Assembly: GCA_045649485.1 (NCBI GenBank)
Contig: JAZRPZ010000081.1
Span: 19,876-83,875 of the forward strand
Source of the DNA: RUG11247 sp045649485
Lineage (GTDB): Bacteria > Bacillota > Clostridia > Christensenellales > Aristaeellaceae
Direction: 5' to 3'
Length of the DNA stretch: 64,000 nucleotides
The notes under the pieces are model-generated. The model was not told the DNA's origin. It searched no databases and saw only the letters and a list, made by a program, of their open reading frames with translations. Below, piece by piece: positions 15,139 through 22,923 of the stretch. The translations under genes were made by a program, and so were the position numbers. Numbering within the stretch: the first letter of the stretch is position 1; the number at the start of each line of letters is the position of its first letter.

Positions 15139-16149
15139 ATGTATCCGCTTATTATGGCACCCTATTTCAGGCATGGCAGCGACACCCCCTGGGGCGGCAG
15201 CATGCTGAAGGACCTTTTCATGAAGGACACTCCCGACGAGATGACCGGCGAATCCCTCGAAGTATCTGCCCTTGATGGCCGCGAAAGCGTAGTTCTCAAC
15301 GGCGCATATGCGGGACACACCCTTACCGGCATGATCAAGCTCTGGGGCAAGGAGCTCACCGGCGATATCGAAGGCGAATTCCCCCTGCTGATAAAGCTTC
15401 TGGACGCAAAGGAACTGCTGAGCGTGCAGGTACATCCCGATGATGCATACGCAGGCGCAAACGAAGGCGGCAAGCTGGGCAAGACCGAAGCATGGGTCGT
15501 GCTCTCCTGCGAACCCGAAACCAAGCTGGCTTACGGCATCGATACCAATGGCCGCGACCTGCGTGAAATGGTAGCCGCCGGCGATATCGAAAAGGCACTC
15601 AACTGGGTGACCGTACGTCCCGGCGATGTACTCTACATCCCCGCAGGCACCGTACACGCCCTGGGCGGCGGCATTCAGTGCTACGAAGTACAGCAGTCCT
15701 CCGACGTTACCTACCGCTTCTGGGATTGGGGCAGGGTAGGCGCCGACGGAAAGATGCGCGAACTGCACACCGAAAAGGCTCTGGATGTTACCAACGCAGC
15801 ATCCATCCTGCCCAAGTGCGAAGGCGCCACCGCGCTGTGCAAGGGCGGCTCCATTACCTATTACATCGCGGACCCCAACTTTGAGCTGGCACGCCTGAAT
15901 GTTTCCGGCAAGATGCCCCTCATGTCCGGCCGCATGCACATGATCACTCCCATGGGTCCCTGCAAGATCGCATGGCCCGAGGGCGAGATCGAAGTAATGC
16001 CCATGACCACCGTGCTCATCCCCGCAGCGCTTGAGGGCGTTACCATCGAAGGCAACGTGAAGGCCCTGATGTCCTCCCCCAGCGACAGGGAATATCTCAG
16101 AAACGAACTGGGCTACCGCGCAGAAAACGTAGCCGGTCTGGTGGACTGA
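15139..16149 (+). CDS. manA: mannose-6-phosphate isomerase class I
   Basis: A 336-residue zinc-dependent cupin enzyme converting mannose 6-phosphate and fructose 6-phosphate. The metal-binding string LLSVQVHPDD, GKTEAWVVL and YIPAGTVHALGGG (catalytic cupin region) are all present, and the short length matches the bacterial ManA type. CGGAGGA lies before ATG 15139. A weak hairpin (CCCGGC...GCCGGG) in the preceding gap has no T-run. Transcription ends at the strong terminator after 16160, shared with the convergent LacI gene. Confidence 0.94.
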   Translation: MYPLIMAPYFRHGSDTPWGGSMLKDLFMKDTPDEMTGESLEVSALDGRESVVLNGAYAGHTLTGMIKLWGKELTGDIEGEFPLLIKLLDAKELLSVQVHPDDAYAGANEGGKLGKTEAWVVLSCEPETKLAYGIDTNGRDLREMVAAGDIEKALNWVTVRPGDVLYIPAGTVHALGGGIQCYEVQQSSDVTYRFWDWGRVGADGKMRELHTEKALDVTNAASILPKCEGATALCKGGSITYYIADPNFELARLNVSGKMPLMSGRMHMITPMGPCKIAWPEGEIEVMPMTTVLIPAALEGVTIEGNVKALMSSPSDREYLRNELGYRAENVAGLVD

Positions 16150-16160
16150 CAAAAACACAG

Positions 16161-16195
16161 CAGCACCTCCGCATCAGCCGGAGGTGCTGTTTTTT
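16161..16195. terminator. bidirectional terminator between manA and lacI-type gene
   Basis: A perfect 11-bp stem, CAGCACCTCCG (16161-16171) with CGGAGGTGCTG (16179-16189), a 7-base loop and TTTTTT on the plus side. The minus side is less T-rich. Confidence 0.85.
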
Positions 16196-16200
16196 GCATA

Positions 16201-17196
16201 TCATAAAACACTGTCTCTTTCCACCAGCTGCACGTCCACAGCCGTGGTCACAAGGGGATGTTCGCGGTCATCCGCGATCCGTATCAGCTGTTCGACCGCA
16301 ATGCGTCCCATATCGTATTTCGGTACATTGACCGAAGTGAGCGCCGGATTCAGCATACCGGTAACGGGCATATTGTCCATTCCGATAAAAGAAACCTCCT
16401 CAGGCACTTTTATGCCGTGATGCTTCACCGCACGCATTGCTCCCGCGGCAACAAGATCATTGAAAGCAAAAACCGCCGTCGGCATCTTTTCCTTCCTTTC
16501 GGCAAGTATGCGGCTCATATCCTCATAAGCGCCTTCCACGGTAGGGTCAACATTGAACACATTTTCTTCGGGCAGGTCAAATCCTCTTTCCCTGAGCGCA
16601 AGTTCAAAACCTATGCGCCTGTCCCGCACATTATTGAAAGTTATGGAAGAAGATATCATGCCGAAGCTCTTATGTCCGCGCCCTATGAAATATGTACCGG
16701 CCGTATAGCCTGCCTTTATGTTATCGATATGCACCGTTGAAAAGCCTATATCCAAAAAACGGCTGTCGAGCACGACCATCGGAGCCTTTACTTTCAGAAA
16801 CGGGCGCAGGTCTGCGGTTGACATTTCCGTCGCCAGCAGTATAAGCGGTCTGCGAGGCTCTTCTATGAGGGAATCGATAAATTCACGGTCATCCGGGTAT
16901 GCATAGGATATGGTCAATTCATATCTGAGTCTGCGGCATGCGCTTTCTATGCCGCTTATGAGATCGGCAAAAAACGGCGAATCGATTACTACTCTGCCGT
17001 GCCTTCTGAATATCACAAAATGTATGCCCCTGTTCAGCCTTGTCTGGCTCACCTCGCGGTAACCCATCTGTCGGGCTATTTCCAGTACGCGCAGCCTCGT
17101 CTCCTCGCCTATGCGGTTGTTTCCGCTGAAGGCATTGGAAACCGTAGCCGGCGAAACGCCCGCAGCCTTTGCGATATCCCTTACAGTAACCTTCAT
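16201..17196 (-). CDS. LacI family transcriptional regulator
   Basis: A 331-residue repressor or activator with an N-terminal helix-turn-helix (VTVRDIAKAAGVSPATVSNA) and hinge, followed by a periplasmic-binding-protein-like sugar sensor domain (FADLISGIESA, ILLATEMSTAD, TAVFAFNDLVAAGAM, VSFIGMDNMP). ATG 17196 is chosen because AGAGG lies 7 bases before it; the ATG two codons earlier directly abuts the ribosome site. It is divergent from the nucleoside-hydrolase/pentose operon and most likely controls it. Repeated TTTAGCA motifs downstream of its own promoter suggest autoregulation. Confidence 0.93.
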   Translation of the reverse strand: MKVTVRDIAKAAGVSPATVSNAFSGNNRIGEETRLRVLEIARQMGYREVSQTRLNRGIHFVIFRRHGRVVIDSPFFADLISGIESACRRLRYELTISYAYPDDREFIDSLIEEPRRPLILLATEMSTADLRPFLKVKAPMVVLDSRFLDIGFSTVHIDNIKAGYTAGTYFIGRGHKSFGMISSSITFNNVRDRRIGFELALRERGFDLPEENVFNVDPTVEGAYEDMSRILAERKEKMPTAVFAFNDLVAAGAMRAVKHHGIKVPEEVSFIGMDNMPVTGMLNPALTSVNVPKYDMGRIAVEQLIRIADDREHPLVTTAVDVQLVERDSVL

Positions 17197-17207
17197 AGCC
17201 ATACCTC

Positions 17208-17284
17208 TTGTTTAGCATTGTTTAGCAGATATAATACCATGTTTTCATGAGTTATTCAACATTTGAAGATAAACGTTTGCTAAA
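17208..17284. promoter_or_regulatory. candidate LacI-type operator cluster
   Basis: TTGTTTAGCA occurs twice in exact tandem (17208-17217, 17218-17227), and an inverted TGCTAAA lies at 17278-17284, next to the perfect palindrome AAACGTTT (17271-17278). The CG-centred palindrome is typical of LacI-family operators. The tandem copies sit between the regulator's transcription start and its start codon. Confidence 0.55.
17231..17259 (-). promoter_or_regulatory. promoter of the LacI-type gene
   Basis: On the minus strand: -35 TTGAAT (17259-17254), 17-base spacer, -10 TATTAT (17236-17231). Confidence 0.6.
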
Positions 17285-17349
17285 TAATATTGCAGCATCC
17301 GCCCCGTGAATGATAATATAGAATCATAATAAAGAAGGAGTGGATCACG

Positions 17350-18276
17350 ATGAAAAAGAACCTCTACAAATTCAGCGTACCTCAGAAGAAGCAGATCCGC
17401 ATGATAGTTGATACCGACTGCAAGAACGAAGCTGACGATCAGTTCGCCCTTGCCCATCATCTCATGACCCCCATGTTCGATGTTGTGGGCATCATCGCCG
17501 CTCACTTCGAAATGGCAAACAGGCGCACCGGCGGTCCCGAGACCACCATGCAGGCAAGCTACGACGAGATAATGCTGATGCTTGACCTTATGGATCTCAA
17601 GGACGAATATCCCGTGCTAAAGGGCTGCACCCGCGCTCTGCCCGACGAACACACCCCCGTTGATTCCGAAGGCGCCCGCTTCATCATTGAAGAAGCACTG
17701 AAAGATGATCCCCGTCCTCTGTTCATCGGCGTTCAGGGTTCCATCACCAACCTGGCCTCCGCACTGCTTATGGAGCCCTCCATCGCAGACAAGATCACTG
17801 CCATCTGGATCGGCGGCGACGCATATCCCGAGGGCGGCTGGGAATTCAACCTCTTCCAGGATATCTACGCAGCAAATGTTGTGTTTGCCTCCAAGTGCGG
17901 TCTGTGGCAGGTACCCAAGCCCGTATACAAGCTTCTCAACATCTCCCTTGCCGAGCTGGAATACCGCGTAGCCCCCTGCGGCAAGGTCGGCGAATATCTC
18001 TTCCGTCAGATGGTCGAACTCAACGACAAGATGGGCAACAACGAATGGCCTCACGGCGAGACCTGGTGCATCGGCGATCAGCCCACCGTTGGTCTGCTGC
18101 TTGAGGACAAACAGCGCCTCGACAATTACACCATGAAGAAGGCGCCCCGCGTTGCCCCCGACGGCAAGTACATCGAAGTGCCCGAAAACCGCGAGATCCG
18201 CGTATATCATAATACCGATGTCCGCCTGACTCTGGAGGACTTCTACGCAAAGCTCGCGCTCAACTACGGAGAATAA
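17350..18276 (+). CDS. nucleoside hydrolase-like protein (IUNH fold)
   Basis: A 308-residue protein with the Asp-rich calcium site of inosine-uridine nucleoside hydrolases in a variant form, IVDTDCKNEADDQFALAHH. It also has GSITNLASALLMEP and GGxxxxxGWEFNLFQDIYAA, the family's later active-site strands. It would cleave the N-glycosidic bond of a ribo- or modified nucleoside to base plus pentose, but the NEADD spacing also resembles DUF1593 proteins, so the substrate is uncertain. AAGGAG lies before ATG 17350. It is the first gene of a five-gene operon with transketolase, a kinase and an isomerase. Confidence 0.82.
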   Translation: MKKNLYKFSVPQKKQIRMIVDTDCKNEADDQFALAHHLMTPMFDVVGIIAAHFEMANRRTGGPETTMQASYDEIMLMLDLMDLKDEYPVLKGCTRALPDEHTPVDSEGARFIIEEALKDDPRPLFIGVQGSITNLASALLMEPSIADKITAIWIGGDAYPEGGWEFNLFQDIYAANVVFASKCGLWQVPKPVYKLLNISLAELEYRVAPCGKVGEYLFRQMVELNDKMGNNEWPHGETWCIGDQPTVGLLLEDKQRLDNYTMKKAPRVAPDGKYIEVPENREIRVYHNTDVRLTLEDFYAKLALNYGE

Positions 18277-18278
18277 AC

Positions 18279-19079
18279 ATGGAAAAGATAAACGAACTCA
18301 AAAAGATCGCCGCACAGCGCAGAGCCGATGCGGTGACCATGATAACCCGCGCAAAGACCGGTCATACCGGCGGCGCAATGAGCTGTCTGGATATACTCAC
18401 CTGCCTATTCTACCACACCATGAAGGAAGGCGACCATTTCCTTCTGAGCAAGGGTCATTCCGTTGAAGGCTACTGGGCAATACTGGCTGACAAGGGCTAT
18501 TTCCCCAAAGCCGACCTGAAGACCTTCTCCGAAGCAGGTTCTCCCCTCATCGGTCACCCCAACAACAAGGTTCCCGGCGTTGAAATGTCCACCGGCGCAC
18601 TGGGTCACGGTCTGCCCGTAGGCGTAGGCGCAGCCCTTGCCGCAAAGCGCATGGGCAACGGCCACAAGGTATTCGTGGTAATGGGCGACGGCGAACAGGC
18701 CGAAGGCAGCGTCTGGGAAGCCGCCATGGCCGGCGCAAACTACAAGCTGGACAATCTCTACGCCATAATCGACCGAAACGGTCTGCAGATAAGCGGCTCC
18801 ACCGAGGACGTTATGGCTCTCGAGAATTTCGCCGACAAGTGGCGCGCATTCGGCTGGGATGTAATTGAGATCGACGGCAACGACATGGAATCCGTTGTGG
18901 CATATTTCGACAGCCGCAAGGGCGGAAACAAGCCCCATTGCCTCATCGCCCGCACCGTAAAGGGCAAGGGCCTGCCCTTCGCCGAAAACAAAGCCGAATG
19001 GCATCATCACGTGCCCACCGAAGAACAGCTGAAGATCGCCTACGAAGCGCTGGGCGTTGAGGGGGTTGACTGGGAATGA
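18279..19079 (+). CDS. transketolase N-terminal (TPP-binding) subunit
   Basis: A 266-residue half-transketolase. It has HTGGAMSCLDILTCLFYH, GALGHGLPVGVGAAL and the thiamine-diphosphate motif GDGEQAEGSVWEAAMAGANY ending in the conserved Asn of IIDRNGLQ. Together with the next gene it forms a two-subunit transketolase that moves two-carbon units from ketose phosphates. It starts 2 bases after the nucleoside hydrolase stop, and its end overlaps the next start by 4 bases. Confidence 0.94.
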   Translation: MEKINELKKIAAQRRADAVTMITRAKTGHTGGAMSCLDILTCLFYHTMKEGDHFLLSKGHSVEGYWAILADKGYFPKADLKTFSEAGSPLIGHPNNKVPGVEMSTGALGHGLPVGVGAALAAKRMGNGHKVFVVMGDGEQAEGSVWEAAMAGANYKLDNLYAIIDRNGLQISGSTEDVMALENFADKWRAFGWDVIEIDGNDMESVVAYFDSRKGGNKPHCLIARTVKGKGLPFAENKAEWHHHVPTEEQLKIAYEALGVEGVDWE

Positions 19080-19996
19080 AAGCATGCAGAAAGGCGTTCA
19101 CCGAGACGCTCCTTGAAATAGCCAAAAACGACAATAATATCTGGGCGCTGGCTACCGACAGCCGCGGCTCCGTCACCCTTACCGATTTCGCGAAGGAACT
19201 GCCCGGTCAGTTCATCGAATGCGGCATCGCCGAACAGGACGCCGTAGGCATCGCCGCCGGCATCACCCTCGAAGGCAAGACCGCCTTCGTCTGCGGTCCC
19301 GCCAGTTTCTATGCCACCCGTTCCGCCGAGCAGGTAAAGGTAGACGTGGCATATTCCCACCGTGATGTAAAAGTCATCGGCGTATCCGGCGGCGTAAGCT
19401 ACGGCGCACTGGGCGGCACCCACCATGCCGTGCAGGATATTGCCTTCATGCGCGCGGTACCGGGTCTGCAGGTATTCATCCCCGCAGATGCCGCACAGTC
19501 CGCCGCAATGACAAAAGCCATCGCCTATTCCGGCGAACCTGCCTATGTACGCATGGGCCGCGGCGATGTTGAAGACGTATACACTGCCGATTGTCCCTTC
19601 GAGATAGGCAAGGTAAACGTGCTGAAGACCGGCACGAAGGCCGCCATCATCGCCTGCGGCGAAATGGTATATCCCTCCCTGAAGGCTGCGGAGATACTCG
19701 CCGGAAAGGGCATCGATGTTTCCGTTATCGATATGCATACCATCAAACCCCTTGACGAAAAGGCCATCATCGAAGCCGCAAAGACCGGGCTCATCATCAC
19801 CGTTGAAGAGCACAGCGTAAAGGGCGGTCTGGGCAGCGCAGTTGCCGAAGTTATCTGCGAAAAGTGCCCCGTAAAGATGCGCATACTGGGTCTGCCGGAT
19901 GAGACCCTCTATTCCGGCACCAACCGCGAAGTATTCGCCCATTACGGACTCACCGCCGACGGCATTGCCGAAAGCGTCACGGAGGCCCTGAAATGA
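19076..19996 (+). CDS. transketolase C-terminal subunit
   Basis: A 306-residue partner of the upstream subunit. It contains the pyrimidine-binding domain with FIECGIAEQDAVGIAAG (the conserved catalytic Glu), RSAEQVKVDVAYSHRDVKV and GGVSYGALGGTHHAVQDIAFMR, plus a C-terminal domain with TVEEHSVKGGLGSAVAE. Split transketolases are common in Bacillota and often sit in sugar-specific operons. It overlaps its neighbours by 4 bases on each side, showing translational coupling. Confidence 0.94.
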   Translation: MKACRKAFTETLLEIAKNDNNIWALATDSRGSVTLTDFAKELPGQFIECGIAEQDAVGIAAGITLEGKTAFVCGPASFYATRSAEQVKVDVAYSHRDVKVIGVSGGVSYGALGGTHHAVQDIAFMRAVPGLQVFIPADAAQSAAMTKAIAYSGEPAYVRMGRGDVEDVYTADCPFEIGKVNVLKTGTKAAIIACGEMVYPSLKAAEILAGKGIDVSVIDMHTIKPLDEKAIIEAAKTGLIITVEEHSVKGGLGSAVAEVICEKCPVKMRILGLPDETLYSGTNREVFAHYGLTADGIAESVTEALK

Positions 19997-21441
19997 AATA
20001 CATCCTCTCCATAGACCAGTCCACATCCGCCAGCAAGGCGTTTCTTGTGGATGAGACCGGCGCCATAGTCCGCCGCGCAAGCCGTCCCCATCAGCAGTAC
20101 TATCCGCAGGACGGCTATGCCGAGCACGATGCCGAGGAGATATTCGAAAACGTATGCGCTATAATGGACGAAGTTTCCGAGGGCGTACTTGAAGATATCG
20201 CCGCGGTATCCATCGCCAATCAGCGCGAGACCTGCGTTCTGTGGGACCGCGCCACCGGCAAACCCGTGCATCGCGCCATCGTATGGCAGGACGTGCGCGG
20301 TCAGGATGTCTGCGTCTCTCTGGCGGACAAGGCCGATTATGTGCTGAAGACCACCGGCATGGCGCTCTCTCCCTACTATCCCGCAAGCAAGGTAGCCCAT
20401 CTGCTGAACGAACGCCCCGACCTGCGCGAAAGATGCAAAGCCGGCGAGATATGCATGGGCACCATCGAAAGCTGGCTCGTATTCCGCATGACCGGACGTC
20501 ACGTCAGCGATCTTTCCAACGCAAGCCGCACTCAGCTGCTGAACCTGCACACCCTTGAATGGGACGACGGGCTCATCGATATGTTCGGCCTGTACCGTTC
20601 AATGCTCGCACCCGAGATACTGCCCACTGACGGCGATTTCGGCCTGTGGAAGGGCATACCCATTACCGGCGTAATGGGCGACAGCCACGCCACCCTTTTC
20701 GGTCAGGGCTGCGTCACTCCCGGCAGCATCAAGGTCAGCTACGGCACCGGCTCCTCCGTAATGATGAACATCGGCAGCGAGCCTTCCATAATGGAATCCG
20801 GCGCACTGACCACCGCCATCGCCTTCAATTACGGCGGCAAGGTACATTATCAGACCGAGGGCAACATCACCTGCTCCTGCGATACTCTCGTATGGCTGTG
20901 CCGCGAAATGGGCATGTTTGCCGATGCTGACGAGATCGAGCGTCTGGCAGGCACCGTGCCCGATTCCCTGGGCGTAAGTCTCGTGCCCGCACTTTCCGGT
21001 CTGGGCGCACCCTTCTTCGATGTGGAAGCCCGCGCCGTCATCTGCGGACTTTCCCGAGGCTCCACCAAGGCGCACATCGCAAGAGCCGCCCTTGAATCCG
21101 TTGCCAACCGCGACAGCGACGTGACCGAAGCCATGACCGAATTCACCGGCAAGGCTCCCGATTACATGATGGCTGACGGCGGCGGCGCGAAAAACGCGCT
21201 TATGATGCAGCTGCAGGCAGATCTTGCGGGCTGCGAAGTACGCTGCTCCGCCGCAGGCGAACTCTCCGCCCTTGGCGCAGCATACATGGCAGGCATAAAG
21301 ACCGGCGTGTATTCCTCCCTCGAGGATATACCCGCCCGCCATGCACCCATGCGCATCTACCGCCCCGAAATGCCCGCCGAGACCCGCAGTGAAATGCGCG
21401 CCCGCTGGAAAAAGGCCATCGAACGCGCAAGGCTGAAATAA
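19993..21441 (+). CDS. FGGY family carbohydrate kinase
   Basis: A 482-residue sugar kinase of the xylulokinase/glycerol kinase family. SIDQSTSASKAFLVDETG is the N-terminal phosphate loop, NQRETCVLWDRATG and AIVWQDVRG line the sugar site, YGTGSSVMMN is the second phosphate loop, and MADGGGAKNALMMQLQADL plus ALGAAYMAG form the C-terminal FGGY signature. It resembles glycerol kinase at the front, but its operon partners (sugar isomerase, transketolase) point to a ketopentose substrate. It overlaps the transketolase by 4 bases. Confidence 0.9.
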   Translation: MKYILSIDQSTSASKAFLVDETGAIVRRASRPHQQYYPQDGYAEHDAEEIFENVCAIMDEVSEGVLEDIAAVSIANQRETCVLWDRATGKPVHRAIVWQDVRGQDVCVSLADKADYVLKTTGMALSPYYPASKVAHLLNERPDLRERCKAGEICMGTIESWLVFRMTGRHVSDLSNASRTQLLNLHTLEWDDGLIDMFGLYRSMLAPEILPTDGDFGLWKGIPITGVMGDSHATLFGQGCVTPGSIKVSYGTGSSVMMNIGSEPSIMESGALTTAIAFNYGGKVHYQTEGNITCSCDTLVWLCREMGMFADADEIERLAGTVPDSLGVSLVPALSGLGAPFFDVEARAVICGLSRGSTKAHIARAALESVANRDSDVTEAMTEFTGKAPDYMMADGGGAKNALMMQLQADLAGCEVRCSAAGELSALGAAYMAGIKTGVYSSLEDIPARHAPMRIYRPEMPAETRSEMRARWKKAIERARLK

Positions 21442-21473
21442 CAGGCCGCATACTCAGAATAGGAGGAAATACA

Positions 21474-22880
21474 ATGGCTACTTTCGGCATTATCATATCC
21501 AACCGTTCCTTCTTCCCGGATCATCTGGTTCTGACCGCACGCGAAAAGCTGCTGGCCGCCATGGAAAAGTGGGGCCATGAGGTCATCACCCTTTCCACCG
21601 AGGATACCTACATGGGCGAGACCATGACCCATGAGGAAGCCAAAAAGTGCGCAAAGCTGTTCCGCGAGAATTCCGATAAGATCGAGGGCATCATCGTATG
21701 CCTGCCCAACTTCGGCGAGGAGACCGGCATTGCAGACGCCATCCGCATGAGCGGCCTCAACGTGCCCATCCTCATTCAGGCCTGCGATGACGACCTGGAC
21801 AAGCTGCAGCTGGTAAACCGCCGCGATGCATACTGCGGCAAGCTTTCCCTGTGCAACAACCTCTATCAGTACGGCATCAAGTATTCCCTCACTGCCCGCC
21901 ACACCTGTGCGGTGGATTCCGAGGAATTCCATGCCGACGTTGAGCGCTTTGCAAAGATCTGTGCCGTGGTAAAGGCCATGTCCACTTCCCGCATCGCACA
22001 GCTGGGCGCCCGCGTCACTCCCTTCCGCACCGTGCGCTATTCCGAAAAGCTGCTGCAGAATGCCGGCATGTCCGTCGTTACCGAAGACATGAGCGAGATC
22101 TTCGCCGATGCATGGCTGATGAAGGATGACGATCCCGCCGTAATCGCAAAGGTAGAAGAGATCCGCGCCTACGGCAATATCTGCCCCGGCATCGCCGAGG
22201 AAAAGGTAGTAAAGCAGGCAAAGCTGAGCCTCACCATCGAAAAGTGGATGGAGGACCACGAGTGCGTAGCATCCGCCATCCAGTGCTGGGACAGCGTCGA
22301 AGCCAACTACGGCTGCGCAGCCTGCCTTTCCATGAGCATGATGAGCCAGAAGGGCATGCCCGCCGCCTGCGAGACCGACGTAATGGGCGCCGTTTCCATG
22401 CTGGCCCTTCTGAAGGCCACCGGCGTTGCTCCCGTATATCAGGACTGGGACAACAACTACGGCAATGACACCGACCGCTGCGTAAACGTACACTGCTCCA
22501 ACTATCCCGCAGCCGCATTCACCGAGAAGCCCGAGATCGCAAATCTCGATATTCTCGCCACCACTCTGGGCACCGAATATTCCTTCGGCGCAATGAAGGG
22601 CCGCGTACGCGCCTCCGGCATGACCTTCCTCAAGGTATCCACCGATGACCGCCGCGGCGTTATCAAGTGCTACCTGGGCGAGGGCGAATTCACCGACGAT
22701 CCCCTCGAGACCTTCGGCGGCGTTGCCGTATGCCATGTAAAGGACCTGAACGGTCTCATGCGCTACATCACCAAGAACGGCTTCGAGCACCACGTTGCTA
22801 TCGTTCAGGCCGAATGCGCAGACATCATCGAGGAAGCCCTCGGCACCTACATGGGCTGGGAAGTATACCGCCACAGCTGA
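21474..22880 (+). CDS. L-fucose/arabinose isomerase-like protein
   Basis: A 468-residue protein related to L-fucose and L-arabinose isomerases. The order is an N-terminal Rossmann-like domain (FGIIISNRSFFPDHL, IIVCLPNFGEETG), a middle domain with candidate metal ligands in IQCWDSVEANYGCAACLSM and AACETDVMGAVSMLAL, and a C-terminal beta domain. It would isomerise an aldose to a ketose. Members of this family act on L-fucose, D-arabinose, L-xylulose and others, so the exact sugar is open. AGGAGG lies before ATG 21474. It is the last gene of the operon and ends at a strong bidirectional terminator. Confidence 0.85.
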   Translation: MATFGIIISNRSFFPDHLVLTAREKLLAAMEKWGHEVITLSTEDTYMGETMTHEEAKKCAKLFRENSDKIEGIIVCLPNFGEETGIADAIRMSGLNVPILIQACDDDLDKLQLVNRRDAYCGKLSLCNNLYQYGIKYSLTARHTCAVDSEEFHADVERFAKICAVVKAMSTSRIAQLGARVTPFRTVRYSEKLLQNAGMSVVTEDMSEIFADAWLMKDDDPAVIAKVEEIRAYGNICPGIAEEKVVKQAKLSLTIEKWMEDHECVASAIQCWDSVEANYGCAACLSMSMMSQKGMPAACETDVMGAVSMLALLKATGVAPVYQDWDNNYGNDTDRCVNVHCSNYPAAAFTEKPEIANLDILATTLGTEYSFGAMKGRVRASGMTFLKVSTDDRRGVIKCYLGEGEFTDDPLETFGGVAVCHVKDLNGLMRYITKNGFEHHVAIVQAECADIIEEALGTYMGWEVYRHS

Positions 22881-22890
22881 TATAAACACA

Positions 22891-22919
22891 AAAACACCGC
22901 CTTACGGCGGTGTTTTTTT
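22891..22919. terminator. bidirectional terminator
   Basis: A perfect 9-bp stem, AACACCGCC (22893-22901) with GGCGGTGTT (22906-22914), tetraloop TTAC, a T-run rightwards and an A-run at 22889-22894 that gives a T-run leftwards. It closes the pentose operon and the convergent MATE gene. Confidence 0.9.
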
Positions 22920-22923
22920 ATGC

